Shown here piece after piece: positions 27,150-34,479 of a DNA stretch of 64,000 nucleotides (positions are counted from its first letter, which is position 1; the number at the start of each line of letters is the position of its first letter). The notes beneath the pieces are model-generated. The model did not search any database, was not told the origin of the DNA, and was given only the letters and a program-made list of their open reading frames with translations. Made by a program: the position numbers and the translations under genes. Origin of the DNA: Gordonia neofelifaecis NRRL B-59395 (GTDB taxonomy: Bacteria; Actinomycetota; Actinomycetes; Mycobacteriales; Mycobacteriaceae); contig NZ_AEUD01000010.1 in assembly GCF_000192435.1 (NCBI RefSeq), forward strand, positions 62,001 through 126,000, given 5' to 3'.

Positions 27150-27178
27150 GTCGCTCGACCATCGGAAGGGACTGCCGA

Positions 27179-28483
27179 ATGATGCCGACATCTGTGCTGT
27201 GGGTGACGCTGATCGGGGTATGGCTGTTCGTGCTGGTCCCCATGGTGTTGCGCGGTCGGCCGCAGGCGCGGAAGACGACGGAGGCCGCGGCCAACACCCG
27301 GCTGGTCCACCGCGGCGGGTCGGGACGAAAGACCGCTACGCGCACCGCCACTCGAGCCCGCGTCGCACAGCGCGCCGCGGCCAACGCGGACGAACAGGCC
27401 GCCGCGCGCAAGGCCGAGGCCGAGCGAGCAGCCGCCGAGGTCGAGACCGACACGGACACCGAGACCGAGGACGAGACCGCGCCGACCCTCGATGCCGAGT
27501 TGATCGACGACGTGGACGCGAGCGCCGATGCCGATGACGTCACCGATGATGTGTCGGACGCCGACGACGTGCTCGACGTCGAGGTCGAGGAGACCGACGA
27601 TGCCGTCGAGGTCGAGGATGCCGGCGATGCGGAGATCGACGACGTCGACGAGGTCGATGAGGTCGTCGCGGAAGACGACACCGAGGAGATCGCGACGCTC
27701 GCCGTCGACGACGACACCGTCTCAGCACTCGAGATGACCGACCAGATCCCGGTGGTCGAGGACGAGGTGGTCGATCTCGACGAAGCCCAGGCCGCGCGTG
27801 CCGCCGATCAGATCCCGGTCGACGTCGAAGACGACGAGTACGACGACGCCGCCGAGTACGAGGACGCGGAGGAGTACGAGTTCGACGACGAGGCCGAGTA
27901 CGACGCCGAGTACGAGTACGACGAGCACGCTGACGTCGACGAGGAAACCGAGACGGACAGCATTCTCGAGGACCAGGACGAAGACGCGCCGACGGCACGC
28001 GAACTGCGCGGTCGCGGCGGGTACGGCCCCGACCACACCGCAGAGCGTGAGCGGATGCAGTACCGCGGACGCCAGCGCATGGTTCTCGTGCTCCTGACGC
28101 TGACCGTCGCCGCGATCGCGTCGGCATTCCTGGTCCGACCAGGGGGTGCGATCGCCGCCGTCGCGATGGTCGCGGTGTTCGGCGCGTATCTGGTGCTGCT
28201 GCGGAAGACTGTGCGCGAAGAGCAGGTCCGCCAGGCTCAGCGTCTGGCGAGGCGGCGGCGCCAGCACGAAGAGGACGTGCGTCTGGCGAGTCGGCAGTCG
28301 GCGCCGACGTACATCGAGCCGCCTGCTCGGCTGCGCCGCCCGGGCGGGGCCGTGGTACTGGAGATCGACGACGAGGATCCGGTGTTCGATCACCTGCCGA
28401 CCTACGACTTCGCCTACGAAGCCGGTTTCGATCGGGATCAGGACGATTACGACGTCGCCGACTACCGCCGCACCGCGGTCTAG
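27179..28483 (+). CDS. sepX: Divisome membrane protein SepX/GlpR
   Basis: The 434-residue protein has an N-terminal helix (about 4-24, VLWVTLIGVWLFVLVPMVLRG) followed by a basic stretch. A very acidic Asp/Glu/Val segment follows (about 95-270, with Tyr-rich acidic repeats near 215-260). Two helices lie near 298-345 (MVLVLLTLTVAAIASAFLV, GAIAAVAMVAVFGAYLVLL), then a basic tail. This matches the receptor that recruits gephyrin-like Glp to the septum in Corynebacterium and the Streptomyces protein SepX. It closes the glp-rimJ-sepX cluster. ATG 27179 follows GGAAGGG at 8 nt. Confidence 0.85.
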   Translation: MMPTSVLWVTLIGVWLFVLVPMVLRGRPQARKTTEAAANTRLVHRGGSGRKTATRTATRARVAQRAAANADEQAAARKAEAERAAAEVETDTDTETEDETAPTLDAELIDDVDASADADDVTDDVSDADDVLDVEVEETDDAVEVEDAGDAEIDDVDEVDEVVAEDDTEEIATLAVDDDTVSALEMTDQIPVVEDEVVDLDEAQAARAADQIPVDVEDDEYDDAAEYEDAEEYEFDDEAEYDAEYEYDEHADVDEETETDSILEDQDEDAPTARELRGRGGYGPDHTAERERMQYRGRQRMVLVLLTLTVAAIASAFLVRPGGAIAAVAMVAVFGAYLVLLRKTVREEQVRQAQRLARRRRQHEEDVRLASRQSAPTYIEPPARLRRPGGAVVLEIDDEDPVFDHLPTYDFAYEAGFDRDQDDYDVADYRRTAV

Positions 28484-28516
28484 GTCTAACCCCTGCCCGC
28501 ACCACCCACCGAGAAT

Positions 28517-28522
28517 TAGGCT
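28517..28522 (+). promoter_or_regulatory. -10 element (TAGGCT) before the SPOR-like gene
   Basis: TAGGCT lies 6 nt before the ATG at 28529. The intervening GGAGAC could also serve as a Shine-Dalgarno sequence, so initiation may be leaderless or not. Confidence 0.35.
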
Positions 28523-28528
28523 GGAGAC

Positions 28529-28705
28529 ATGAGCGACGACGACCAGTGGTACTTCGACCTCGCCTCGGGAGACGTGACCCAGGGCAAGGTCGGCAATGTG
28601 TTCAATCGGATGGGGCCGTATCCCGACGAAGCGACGGCACGCCGGGCGCTCGACATCGCCGCCGCGCGCAATGCGGCAGCGGACTCCGATGACGAGGACG
28701 ACTGA
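28529..28705 (+). CDS. Small SPOR-like protein
   Basis: This 58-residue acidic protein reads WYFDLASGDVTQG, RMGPYPDEATARRALDIAAARN and an Asp/Glu tail. It fits the short mycobacterial SPOR-domain-like proteins (pattern WF/Y-x-L...GPYP-x3-A-x-ALx5-RN) found in this region of related genomes. SPOR domains bind denuded glycan at the septum, which would suit its place just after the division gene sepX, but this copy has no signal peptide or membrane helix, so it may act inside the cell. A bidirectional terminator follows. Confidence 0.75.
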   Translation: MSDDDQWYFDLASGDVTQGKVGNVFNRMGPYPDEATARRALDIAAARNAAADSDDEDD

Positions 28706-28727
28706 ACGGGTGATCGACTGTGTGAAG

Positions 28728-28766
28728 GCGTGAGGCCGGCCGGACGATGTCCGGCCGGCCTCACGC
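28728..28766. terminator. Bidirectional hairpin terminator
   Basis: GCGTGAGGCCGGCCGGA (28728-28744) and its exact complement (28750-28766) enclose the loop CGATG. The 17-bp GC-rich stem lies between the SPOR-like gene and a convergent gene whose stop codon is inside the right arm. Confidence 0.85.
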
Positions 28767-29516
28767 GTTCTGGTCGTCGAGCGAGGCGACGGGCGTCACC
28801 GTCTCCGGATGCGCGACGATCCACTCCCGGCAGAGCCGAGCGGCGTGCCGGAGTGCGATCACCTCGCCGAGATAGCTCGCGGCGCCGCCGACGAACGGGA
28901 TCCACCCGAGCAGGCCGAGCAGTCGCGGCGATCCGGGTCGTCGGCCGAGAGCGCGCGACAGGTTCAGCAGTGTGCGGCCCAGCGACCACAGGCGGACCAC
29001 GAACGAGCCGTCTCCCGACGAGGTGAGCGGCTCGACCGAATCGCCGGACGAGGCCGGTAGATCGTCGAGGTCGCGGTCGAACAAGATCGACGCGAGCATC
29101 GCGACACCGGCCTCGCGCGAGGTCACTCCGTACTCACGGGCCACCGCCCGCAGAACCAGGGCCTGACTGCCGAACCCGAGATAGTCGGACATCGGAAGCT
29201 TCTTGGTCCATGCGCCGAACACGCTCGGGAACGCGACGCCGCCGGTGGTGATCAGACCGATGCGGGACACCCACCAGTCGGCGCGGTCCCGCATCGGCAG
29301 TTCGTCCCATCCGGCGGTGCCCGGCCAGTCGAGGACGTTCAGGACACCGGCGGCCACCAGCCCGGTGCGGTCCAGGCAGTTCCGTGGGCTCGCCGGCGCG
29401 AACGTCCGGGCCTTGAGGCTCAGCGGGTCGGAGTCGGCGAGCACGTCGAGCATCGGGTCGATCGTGGCGACGGCCCGATCGAGGATCTGCGCGACGTCGG
29501 CGTCGGTGAGCGTCAT
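28761..29516 (-). CDS. Uncharacterised protein with C-terminal hydrophobic segment
   Basis: I do not recognise this 251-residue protein. It starts MTLTDADVAQILDRAVATIDPMLDVL. The middle is rich in Leu/Ala/Asp with one clear repeat-like stretch of helices, and a hydrophobic hairpin (LLGLLGWIPFVGGAASYLGEVIALRHAARL) lies near residues 197-227, followed by a polar end. No signal peptide is seen. Codon use (strong third-position GC) is like that of its neighbours, so it is a real gene. Its stop lies within the terminator it shares with the convergent SPOR-like gene. It starts 44 nt after the end of the MmpS-like gene and may be co-transcribed with it. Confidence 0.65.
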   Translation of the reverse strand: MTLTDADVAQILDRAVATIDPMLDVLADSDPLSLKARTFAPASPRNCLDRTGLVAAGVLNVLDWPGTAGWDELPMRDRADWWVSRIGLITTGGVAFPSVFGAWTKKLPMSDYLGFGSQALVLRAVAREYGVTSREAGVAMLASILFDRDLDDLPASSGDSVEPLTSSGDGSFVVRLWSLGRTLLNLSRALGRRPGSPRLLGLLGWIPFVGGAASYLGEVIALRHAARLCREWIVAHPETVTPVASLDDQNA

Positions 29517-29559
29517 GGCGCCGAGCGTAGTGCCTCGCGACCTGCGGCGCTGCTCGCCG

Positions 29560-30096
29560 CTACTGGCTCGGCTGGGTGTCCTCGGACGGCACGCTGTACG
29601 AGCAGTCCGCCGTCGCGGCCGGGCCGCGGCTGGTCTGGGTGTTGCGGACCTCGCCGTTGACCACGATCTCGCAGGTGATCGTCTGATCCGATGCGGCCTC
29701 GAAGTCGTTGGTGGCGGTCAGACTTGCGAGCTTGCCGAAGCCCTTCAGCGTGACCTCCTTCTCCCAGGGGAGCTGCGCGGCCGTGTCCTGCGCGATGTTG
29801 AAGTCCTGGTCGCTGTAGGTGACCGAACCGTTGCCCGAACCCTTCACTCGGTACGTCACGGTGGCGGTGCTGTTCGACGCCTTGTCGATCTCGTTCGCGA
29901 CCCCGCCGACCATCGCGGCGCAGCCGCCGACGATCGCGAGGAAGACGATCACCAGGCCGCCGACGATCCACGGCCACTTCTTGCGCCTCTTCGCCGGCTG
30001 CTGGGGCGGGTACGGCTGAGCGTACGGATTGGGCTGACCGGGGTACTGCTGCGCCGGATCGGGCTGAGCGGAATTGGGCTGCTGCGGGGTGGTCAT
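29560..30096 (-). CDS. MmpS-like membrane protein
   Basis: The 178-residue protein has a Pro/Gln/Tyr-rich cytoplasmic tail (1-35), a basic patch KRRKKW, one membrane helix (about 43-66, [25 protein letters not shown]) and an extracytoplasmic beta domain. The pattern [32 protein letters not shown] and ASLTATN is that of MmpS proteins, accessory partners of MmpL lipid and siderophore exporters. No mmpL gene is adjacent, so it is an orphan. A TAGGAG ribosome binding site precedes the ATG. Confidence 0.75.
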   Translation of the reverse strand: MTTPQQPNSAQPDPAQQYPGQPNPYAQPYPPQQPAKRRKKWPWIVGGLVIVFLAIVGGCAAMVGGVANEIDKASNSTATVTYRVKGSGNGSVTYSDQDFNIAQDTAAQLPWEKEVTLKGFGKLASLTATNDFEAASDQTITCEIVVNGEVRNTQTSRGPAATADCSYSVPSEDTQPSQ

Positions 30097-30305
30097 GTCG
30101 ACTCCTATGGCTGTGGTGATGGCTGAGGGGTTCGAAGCCCCTCAGTCGGACATCACGGACAGTAGGCGGCGGGTACGACAGAAACGGTCGACCGGGTGAG
30201 GTGCGTTAGTCCGTTCGGCCGACGAAAGAGGGTCGTCTGAACGGATGAAAGTTCAATCGCCCTCGCCAACGACGAAATCTGTTGGCGCGAGCGATGATTC
30301 GCCAC

Positions 30306-30662
30306 TCAGTGGTGGATCGAGTCGGATCGCAGGACGTCGACCGACACCTCGACGGCGGGGACGTCGCCGCGGTTCTCCAGCCAGTGCGAGGTGTTCCGGT
30401 CCTCCGGCCAGCCGAGCCCGGGGCCGTAATCGGTGTCGACGCCGTCGCGGTGGTCGGTGATGACGCCGGACAGCACGTACACCGTTCCCGGCCGTCCACG
30501 GTGGTCGTGCAGCGGTCCGTAGACGGCGCCCGGCGCCAGGGTGATCAGGCGCGTCCGCAGTTGGTAGCCCTCCATACCGGGGATCTCTGCTCCGAGGTCG
30601 ATGGCCGCGAGTAGTTCTGCGGTCACGCCGTGGCTGTCGGGCACCGGTTGGTCGTCGTCCAT
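30306..30662 (-). CDS. Cupin domain protein
   Basis: The 118-residue single-domain cupin has metal-binding motif 1 at GAVYGPLHDHRGRPGTVYVLSG (His, His and Glu-equivalent positions partly altered: HDH then T/Y instead of Glu) and motif 2 around NTSHWLENRGDVPAVEVSVDV. Small cupins act as sugar or polyketide isomerases, dioxygenases or sensors, and no function can be assigned. The ATG at 30662 has GGAGG at a good distance. It is divergent from the SDR gene that follows. Confidence 0.75.
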   Translation of the reverse strand: MDDDQPVPDSHGVTAELLAAIDLGAEIPGMEGYQLRTRLITLAPGAVYGPLHDHRGRPGTVYVLSGVITDHRDGVDTDYGPGLGWPEDRNTSHWLENRGDVPAVEVSVDVLRSDSIHH

Positions 30663-30843
30663 CAGTCCTCCGAAGCGAGGCGGCCCGCCGAGTCGAACTG
30701 TCGACTCGCCGGTTCCACGAGCCCGTACGGGCGTACTCGAAATCATCCTCTTGCGACGCGCACGCGGCAACGACTGCGGCTGCGGGTTCCGGTGGGTGGG
30801 AGGAGGAGTGTCGGATCGGCTCGATGGCGGGCACGGTGGGACC

Positions 30844-31629
30844 GTGGCTGAACAATCGGGATCGATGTTGGCAGGACGGCGTGCCGTCGTCTTCGGAGGC
30901 GCCGAGGGGATAGGTCGGGCGATCGTGGAAGCCTTTGCGGCGCAAGGCGCTTCGGTGCTGTCCGTAGACGTGCAGGAGTCTCCGGGCGGGTCGTCGCAGG
31001 TGAGGAGTCTGATCTGGGATGTTCGTGACGAGCGGTTGCCCGCGGAGATCCTTGACTTCGACCCGGACATCGCGGTCAACAACGTCGGGCACTTCATTCG
31101 GCCGCCGACGTCGTTCGTCGATGCGGATCCGTCGGAGTGGGCACGACTGCACGACATCAACTTCGGGTACGCGCTGCGCACCACTCACGCGCTGCTGCCC
31201 GCGATGATCCGCGCCCGTCGCGGCGCCGTCATCAACCTGACCTCGGTGGAAGCGCATCGCGCGATTCCCGGACACACCGTGTACAGCGCGTACAAGGCCG
31301 CGCTGATGCAGTTCACGCGGTCGGTGGCCGCGGAGGTCGGGCATTACGGCGTCCGGGTGAACGCGATCGCCCCGGACCTCATCGAGACCCCGCAAGTGCC
31401 GTACGCCGACCTGGTCCCGCGCGAACACGAGCACATGTGGGAACGGTGGTCGCCGCTCGGTGGTCCCGGGCAGCCCGTCGACGTCGCCGGTGCGGCCGTG
31501 TTCCTGGCGTCGGATCTCTCCAGGTTCACCACCGGAACCACCGTGCACGTCGGCGGGGGCACGGAGGTCGCGGGCGGATGGTTCCGCCGCGGCGACGGCG
31601 GCTGGACCAATCGACCACTGAATCCCTGA
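30844..31629 (+). CDS. SDR family oxidoreductase
   Basis: This 261-residue short-chain dehydrogenase has the cofactor loop VFGGAEGIGRAIVEAFAAQGA, the acidic VDV that favours NAD(H), the NNVGH motif, catalytic Ser in NLTSVEAH and YSAYK, and the C-terminal GGGTEVAGGWFRR of the family. The GTG at 30844 has GGTGGG before it. Another GTG at 30808 sits too close to its AGGAGG. It is followed after 16 nt by an LLM-class oxidoreductase, so the two probably form an operon acting on the same compound, which is unknown. Confidence 0.85.
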   Translation: MAEQSGSMLAGRRAVVFGGAEGIGRAIVEAFAAQGASVLSVDVQESPGGSSQVRSLIWDVRDERLPAEILDFDPDIAVNNVGHFIRPPTSFVDADPSEWARLHDINFGYALRTTHALLPAMIRARRGAVINLTSVEAHRAIPGHTVYSAYKAALMQFTRSVAAEVGHYGVRVNAIAPDLIETPQVPYADLVPREHEHMWERWSPLGGPGQPVDVAGAAVFLASDLSRFTTGTTVHVGGGTEVAGGWFRRGDGGWTNRPLNP

Positions 31630-31645
31630 CGGAAGGAGAATGCTG

Positions 31646-32554
31646 ATGACAACGCTGAGTCTGATCGTGCCGAACTTCGGCGACACGCTGGCCGCCGATG
31701 ACTTCGGAGCGCTGATCGACATGTGTGTGGCTGCGGAGGAGGCCGGATTCGACCGCGTGATCCTCACCGAGCACGTGGTGATGGGGTCGCAAACCGGAGA
31801 CTACGGGTGGGGGACGTTCCCGACCGGCCCGGACGCCCCGTGGCTCGATCCGCTGACCGCGCTGGCCATGGTCGCCGCCCGGACCACGACGTTGCGCCTG
31901 GGCACCGGCATCGTGATCGGTGCGCTGCGCGGTGGCGCCAACCTCGCCAAGACGGCCGCAACGCTGCATCTGCTGTCCGGCGGCCGCGTCGATCTGGGTG
32001 TCGGGACCGGCTGGCAGGCTCGCGAGTACGAGGCCGTCGGCCTGTCGTTCGCCGACCGCGGGCGCCTGCTCGACGACACGCTCGCCGTGTGCCGGGCGCT
32101 GTGGTCGGAGGCGCCCGCCGCCGTCGATCGTCCGGGGATCCAGTTCTCGGACGTCTACTGCAATCCGCGGCCGACCGCGGACGCGCCGCTCCCGATCTGG
32201 GTGTCGGGGACGCTGACCGGTCCGGTGCGTCGCAGGCTGGTCCAGTGGGGCGACGGATGGATTCCGATCATGACCGCCACTGACGACGACATCGCTGCGG
32301 GCGTCGAACTGCTGAAGTCGGACTTCGCGGCCGCCGGGCGCGACCCGGAGACCCTTCAGGTGCGTGGCCGACTGATTGTCGGCCGTACCGAGGACAAGCA
32401 GCTGGACCTCGAGCTGTGTGCGAAGCGCTTCGCCGCGCAGCGTGACCTCGGCGCGACCGACGTCGCGGTGGCTCTCCAGGGCATCGACCGCGACCCCGCG
32501 ACCGCCCGCACGAAGCTCGCCGAGTTCGCCTCGGCGATGAAGGCCGGAGTCTGA
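31646..32554 (+). CDS. LLM class flavin-dependent oxidoreductase (probably F420)
   Basis: The 302-residue luciferase-like TIM-barrel enzyme reads MTTLSLIVPNFGDTL, FDRVILTEHVVMGS, RLGTGIVIGALRGGANLAKTAATLHLLSGGRVDLGVGTGWQAREYEAVGLSF and PIWVSGTLTGPVRRRL. The GRVDLGVGTGW-x3-E block is typical of the mycobacterial subfamily using coenzyme F420. The ATG at 31646 follows GGAAGGAG by 7 nt. ATG 31640 is too close to that site. A 32-bp perfect hairpin follows the stop by 14 nt. The substrate is unknown. Confidence 0.85.
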   Translation: MTTLSLIVPNFGDTLAADDFGALIDMCVAAEEAGFDRVILTEHVVMGSQTGDYGWGTFPTGPDAPWLDPLTALAMVAARTTTLRLGTGIVIGALRGGANLAKTAATLHLLSGGRVDLGVGTGWQAREYEAVGLSFADRGRLLDDTLAVCRALWSEAPAAVDRPGIQFSDVYCNPRPTADAPLPIWVSGTLTGPVRRRLVQWGDGWIPIMTATDDDIAAGVELLKSDFAAAGRDPETLQVRGRLIVGRTEDKQLDLELCAKRFAAQRDLGATDVAVALQGIDRDPATARTKLAEFASAMKAGV

Positions 32555-32568
32555 GCTTTAGTTCGAGC

Positions 32569-32637
32569 GCAGAAACAGAACGTGCGATGAGTTCGCGCCC
32601 TGGGCGGGCGCGAACTCATCGCACGTTCTGTTTCTGC
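32569..32637. terminator. Perfect 32-bp hairpin between convergent genes
   Basis: The arms 32569-32600 and 32606-32637 are exact complements, beginning GCAGAAACAG, around the loop TGGGC. It is far longer than a terminator needs and ends both the LLM gene and the lytic transglycosylase gene. Confidence 0.85.
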
Positions 32638-32649
32638 GGCCGATTCGGC

Positions 32650-33393
32650 TCAGTAGCTGCGGGCGAAGCCCAGCACGTTGCTGACGTAATCCATCGAGTT
32701 GTTGTAGCGCAGCACCGCCTGGCTCCGGCCGGCGTCGGTCGCCAGGTCGAGGTTGTCGTCGCACAGGTAGCGAGCCGTCGTCAGGGCGGCGTCGTACAGG
32801 TTCTGCGGGTCGGCCTTGCCGTCGCCGTTGCCGTCGGCCGCGTAGTGCTGCCACGTGGCGGGGAGGAACTGCGTCGGTCCCACGGCGCGGTCGTAGACGG
32901 GGTCGCCGTCGAGGCGGCCGCCGTCGGTGTCGGTGATGACCTCGTTGCCGCCGAGCGAGCCGTCGAGTACCGGGCCGTAGATCGGATGACGGAGCTGACC
33001 GTTCGCGTCGGCGTCGCCGAAGTTGGCGTGCTGCGACTCGACGCGGCCGATGCCGCCGATCAGCTTCCAGTCGATGTGGCAGCCGGGGGCGGTCTTGGCC
33101 ATCGAGTCAGCCGCGGCCTTGTACGCCTTGAAGTTGATCTCCGGGACCACGCCGGTCGTGACCGAGGCCGGGAGGGCCGGAGCCGGCGCGACGGCCGGTG
33201 CCTTGGCCGCGACCGGGCGGACGGGGGTCTCGGTGGTCGACGGGGCGGACTTCGCGTCGGCGTGCACCGGAGTGGGGTCGGCGGCGACGCGGTCCGGCGA
33301 GCTGGAGGTCACGCCCAGCAGTGCGCCGGTGACCGGTACGAGACCGGCCGCGACGAACAGGGCAGACTTCAACGACTTGCGATTCGGATGCAT
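32650..33393 (-). CDS. Secreted lytic transglycosylase (SLT/MltB-like)
   Basis: The 247-residue precursor has a signal sequence (about 1-30, KSALFVAAGLVPVTGALLGVTS), a Pro/Ala/Val-rich linker (to about 85) and a lysozyme-like transglycosylase domain. The catalytic Glu is in LIGGIGRVESQHANFGD, then DGDPVYDRAVGPTQFLPATWQHYAADGNGDGKADP and ALTTARYLC. It cuts the glycan strands of peptidoglycan outside the cell. Short direct repeats like MtrA boxes lie about 120-145 nt upstream, which would fit control of wall hydrolases by MtrA. Confidence 0.85.
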   Translation of the reverse strand: MHPNRKSLKSALFVAAGLVPVTGALLGVTSSSPDRVAADPTPVHADAKSAPSTTETPVRPVAAKAPAVAPAPALPASVTTGVVPEINFKAYKAAADSMAKTAPGCHIDWKLIGGIGRVESQHANFGDADANGQLRHPIYGPVLDGSLGGNEVITDTDGGRLDGDPVYDRAVGPTQFLPATWQHYAADGNGDGKADPQNLYDAALTTARYLCDDNLDLATDAGRSQAVLRYNNSMDYVSNVLGFARSY

Positions 33394-33508
33394 GGGGAAA
33401 GACCTTGATATCGGGGAGTTCGGCTTGCGCTCGACAATTCTTCGCACATGGGCGACCGGGCCTCGTGGCCTCACCTGTTCGAGGACTGCCGACGAACGTA
33501 CATGAGTT

Positions 33509-33536
33509 CGTACCAATACCGTTACGATGTCGTTAT
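33509..33536 (-). promoter_or_regulatory. MtrA-like direct repeats upstream of the transglycosylase
   Basis: On the minus strand ATAACG, GTAACG and GGTACG follow one another with exactly 5 nt between units. Two GTAACG-type hexamers at 5-nt spacing are the published form of MtrA sites in actinobacteria. Only the middle unit is perfect. Confidence 0.4.
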
Positions 33537-33841
33537 CAAAGACCTATGGTGCTCTGTAGTGGCACGGTGCTATTGCAGGTCAGCGGGGCGATCGGGATGT
33601 GCCTGTGAGTTGAGACACGAAAGCGCTGGTCGTGACCGTTTTGGTGGAGTTGGGTGCGACGTGCGGTGTCACCGGCCTGGGGTTCCGTGCGGACTCTGAC
33701 GCGGTGGCCTGGCGGGTGCTCGCAGGCCTCGCCGACGGCGTCCCAGTGCGTCACCCTGCGCCAGCGGAGGTTCAGTCAGGGCGGGACGGTGCCTGTCGAG
33801 GCCCCGAGGCAACGGTTGGGATTCGTCTCGTGAAACGACGA
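33537..33841. other. Intergenic stretch without a recognised gene
   Basis: About 300 bp between the transglycosylase promoter region and the tRNA terminator. Possible frames on both strands lack good starts, ribosome binding sites or recognisable similarity. I see nothing firm in it. Confidence 0.5.
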
Positions 33842-33877
33842 AGGCCCAGGTCTGAGAAATCCTCTGACCTGGGCCTA
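33842..33877 (-). terminator. Terminator after tRNA-Ala
   Basis: AGGCCCAGGTC and GACCTGGGCCT, extended inward to about 15 bp with one mismatch, enclose AAAT. It lies directly downstream of the tRNA on the minus strand. Confidence 0.75.
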
Positions 33878-33879
33878 TC

Positions 33880-33955
33880 TGGTGGAGCTAGGGAGAATCG
33901 AACTCCCGACCTACTCGATGCGAACGAGTCGCGCTACCAACTGCGCCATAGCCCC
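33880..33955 (-). tRNA. tRNA-Ala (anticodon CGC)
   Basis: The minus strand folds as a complete cloverleaf of 76 nt with an encoded CCA. The acceptor stem is GGGGCTA/TAGCTCC with one G-T pair, the D arm GCGC-AGTTGGTA-GCGC, the anticodon loop TTCGCAT, and the T arm GGGAG-TTCGATT-CTCCC. Anticodon CGC reads the alanine codon GCG, common in this GC-rich genome. No integrase or duplicated tRNA end is seen nearby. Confidence 0.93.
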
Positions 33956-34000
33956 GGGGCGTCGTGCTGACGACCGAGGAACAGTCTAACAGCACACGAA

Positions 34001-34043
34001 CGCCGGTACGCAAAGCCCCTGCGGTGAGGGGTGCGTACCGGCG
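34001..34043 (-). terminator. Hairpin terminator after the 30-residue peptide gene
   Basis: CGCCGGTACGCA (34001-34012) pairs with TGCGTACCGGCG (34032-34043), and an inner CCCCT/AGGGG stem extends it. It lies 12 nt beyond the small gene's stop on the minus strand. Confidence 0.75.
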
Positions 34044-34055
34044 CCGGATGGTGGC

Positions 34056-34148
34056 CTACTTGCCGAAACCGAAGGTGATGGCGACGTGGAGCAGGTCGCC
34101 GCCGAAGACGGTGAAGTCGTTGAAGAACTGGGTGAGAGCGGGGAACAT
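34056..34148 (-). CDS. Small hydrophobic peptide, 30 residues, undescribed
   Basis: This frame is too short for most gene finders. It begins at ATG 34148 behind AAAGG (about 7 nt) and ends at TAG 34056, 12 nt before a strong terminator, which together argue for a real gene. The peptide starts MFPALTQFFNDFTVFGGDLL and ends in a Gly/Phe-rich stretch with a final Lys. It has seven Phe, two Asp and almost no other charge, so it should be amphipathic or membrane-inserting, and it lacks a signal peptide. In size and character it recalls the tiny PorA/PorH channel peptides of Corynebacterium, but I see no sequence match. Confidence 0.6.
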   Translation of the reverse strand: MFPALTQFFNDFTVFGGDLLHVAITFGFGK

Positions 34149-34368
34149 GTGTTCGCCTTTCGGTAGGGGTTGGCCGCATCGGGCGATGCCAGAAAAGCGT
34201 TACACAAGACGCCGAATCGGTATCTTCGAGCGATGTCGAATCACATTCGTAGGCGGAACGTGTTGGCGGACACAGTGTCTCGTGTGCATGAAAGTTCCCG
34301 GGGTTGACCTGCGGGTTTGCTGTGAGGTGGCGGTCTTTCGGCTGCGTCATCGGGGGCCGGACACGTGA

Positions 34369-34397
34369 AGTTAACCTAGCCTCACTTGGCGTTAACT
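34369..34397. promoter_or_regulatory. GTTAAC inverted repeat overlapping an IdeR-like sequence
   Basis: AGTTAAC (34369-34375) and GTTAACT (34391-34397) flank 15 nt. The left half and spacer, TTAACCTAGCCTCAC, partly resemble a DtxR/IdeR box (about 12 of 19). It lies about 220 nt upstream of the small peptide gene and after the end of the nuclease-like gene. The target is unclear. Confidence 0.4.
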
Positions 34398-34479
34398 CCG
34401 AGGTACTCGGCGAACTCTAGAGGAAAGATCGAGAGTGGCCGTCGGGTGGACGGGAGATGCGCGCTCCGATCGTGCCGGA

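Noticed and set aside
30253-31767. A 504-codon minus-strand frame spanning cupin, SDR and LLM genes
   Set aside because: Only the cupin at 30306-30662 on that strand is real, and it lies in a different frame. The rest is antisense to genes with full catalytic motifs.
33880-33955. tRNA-Ala as an integration site for a mobile island
   Set aside because: No integrase, no repeated tRNA 3' end and no shift in composition were found on either side within the window.
33632-33970. A 112-codon plus-strand frame across the tRNA-Ala
   Set aside because: The end reads the antisense of the tRNA (ENRTPDLLDANESRYQL type), a well-known false protein. No ribosome binding site.
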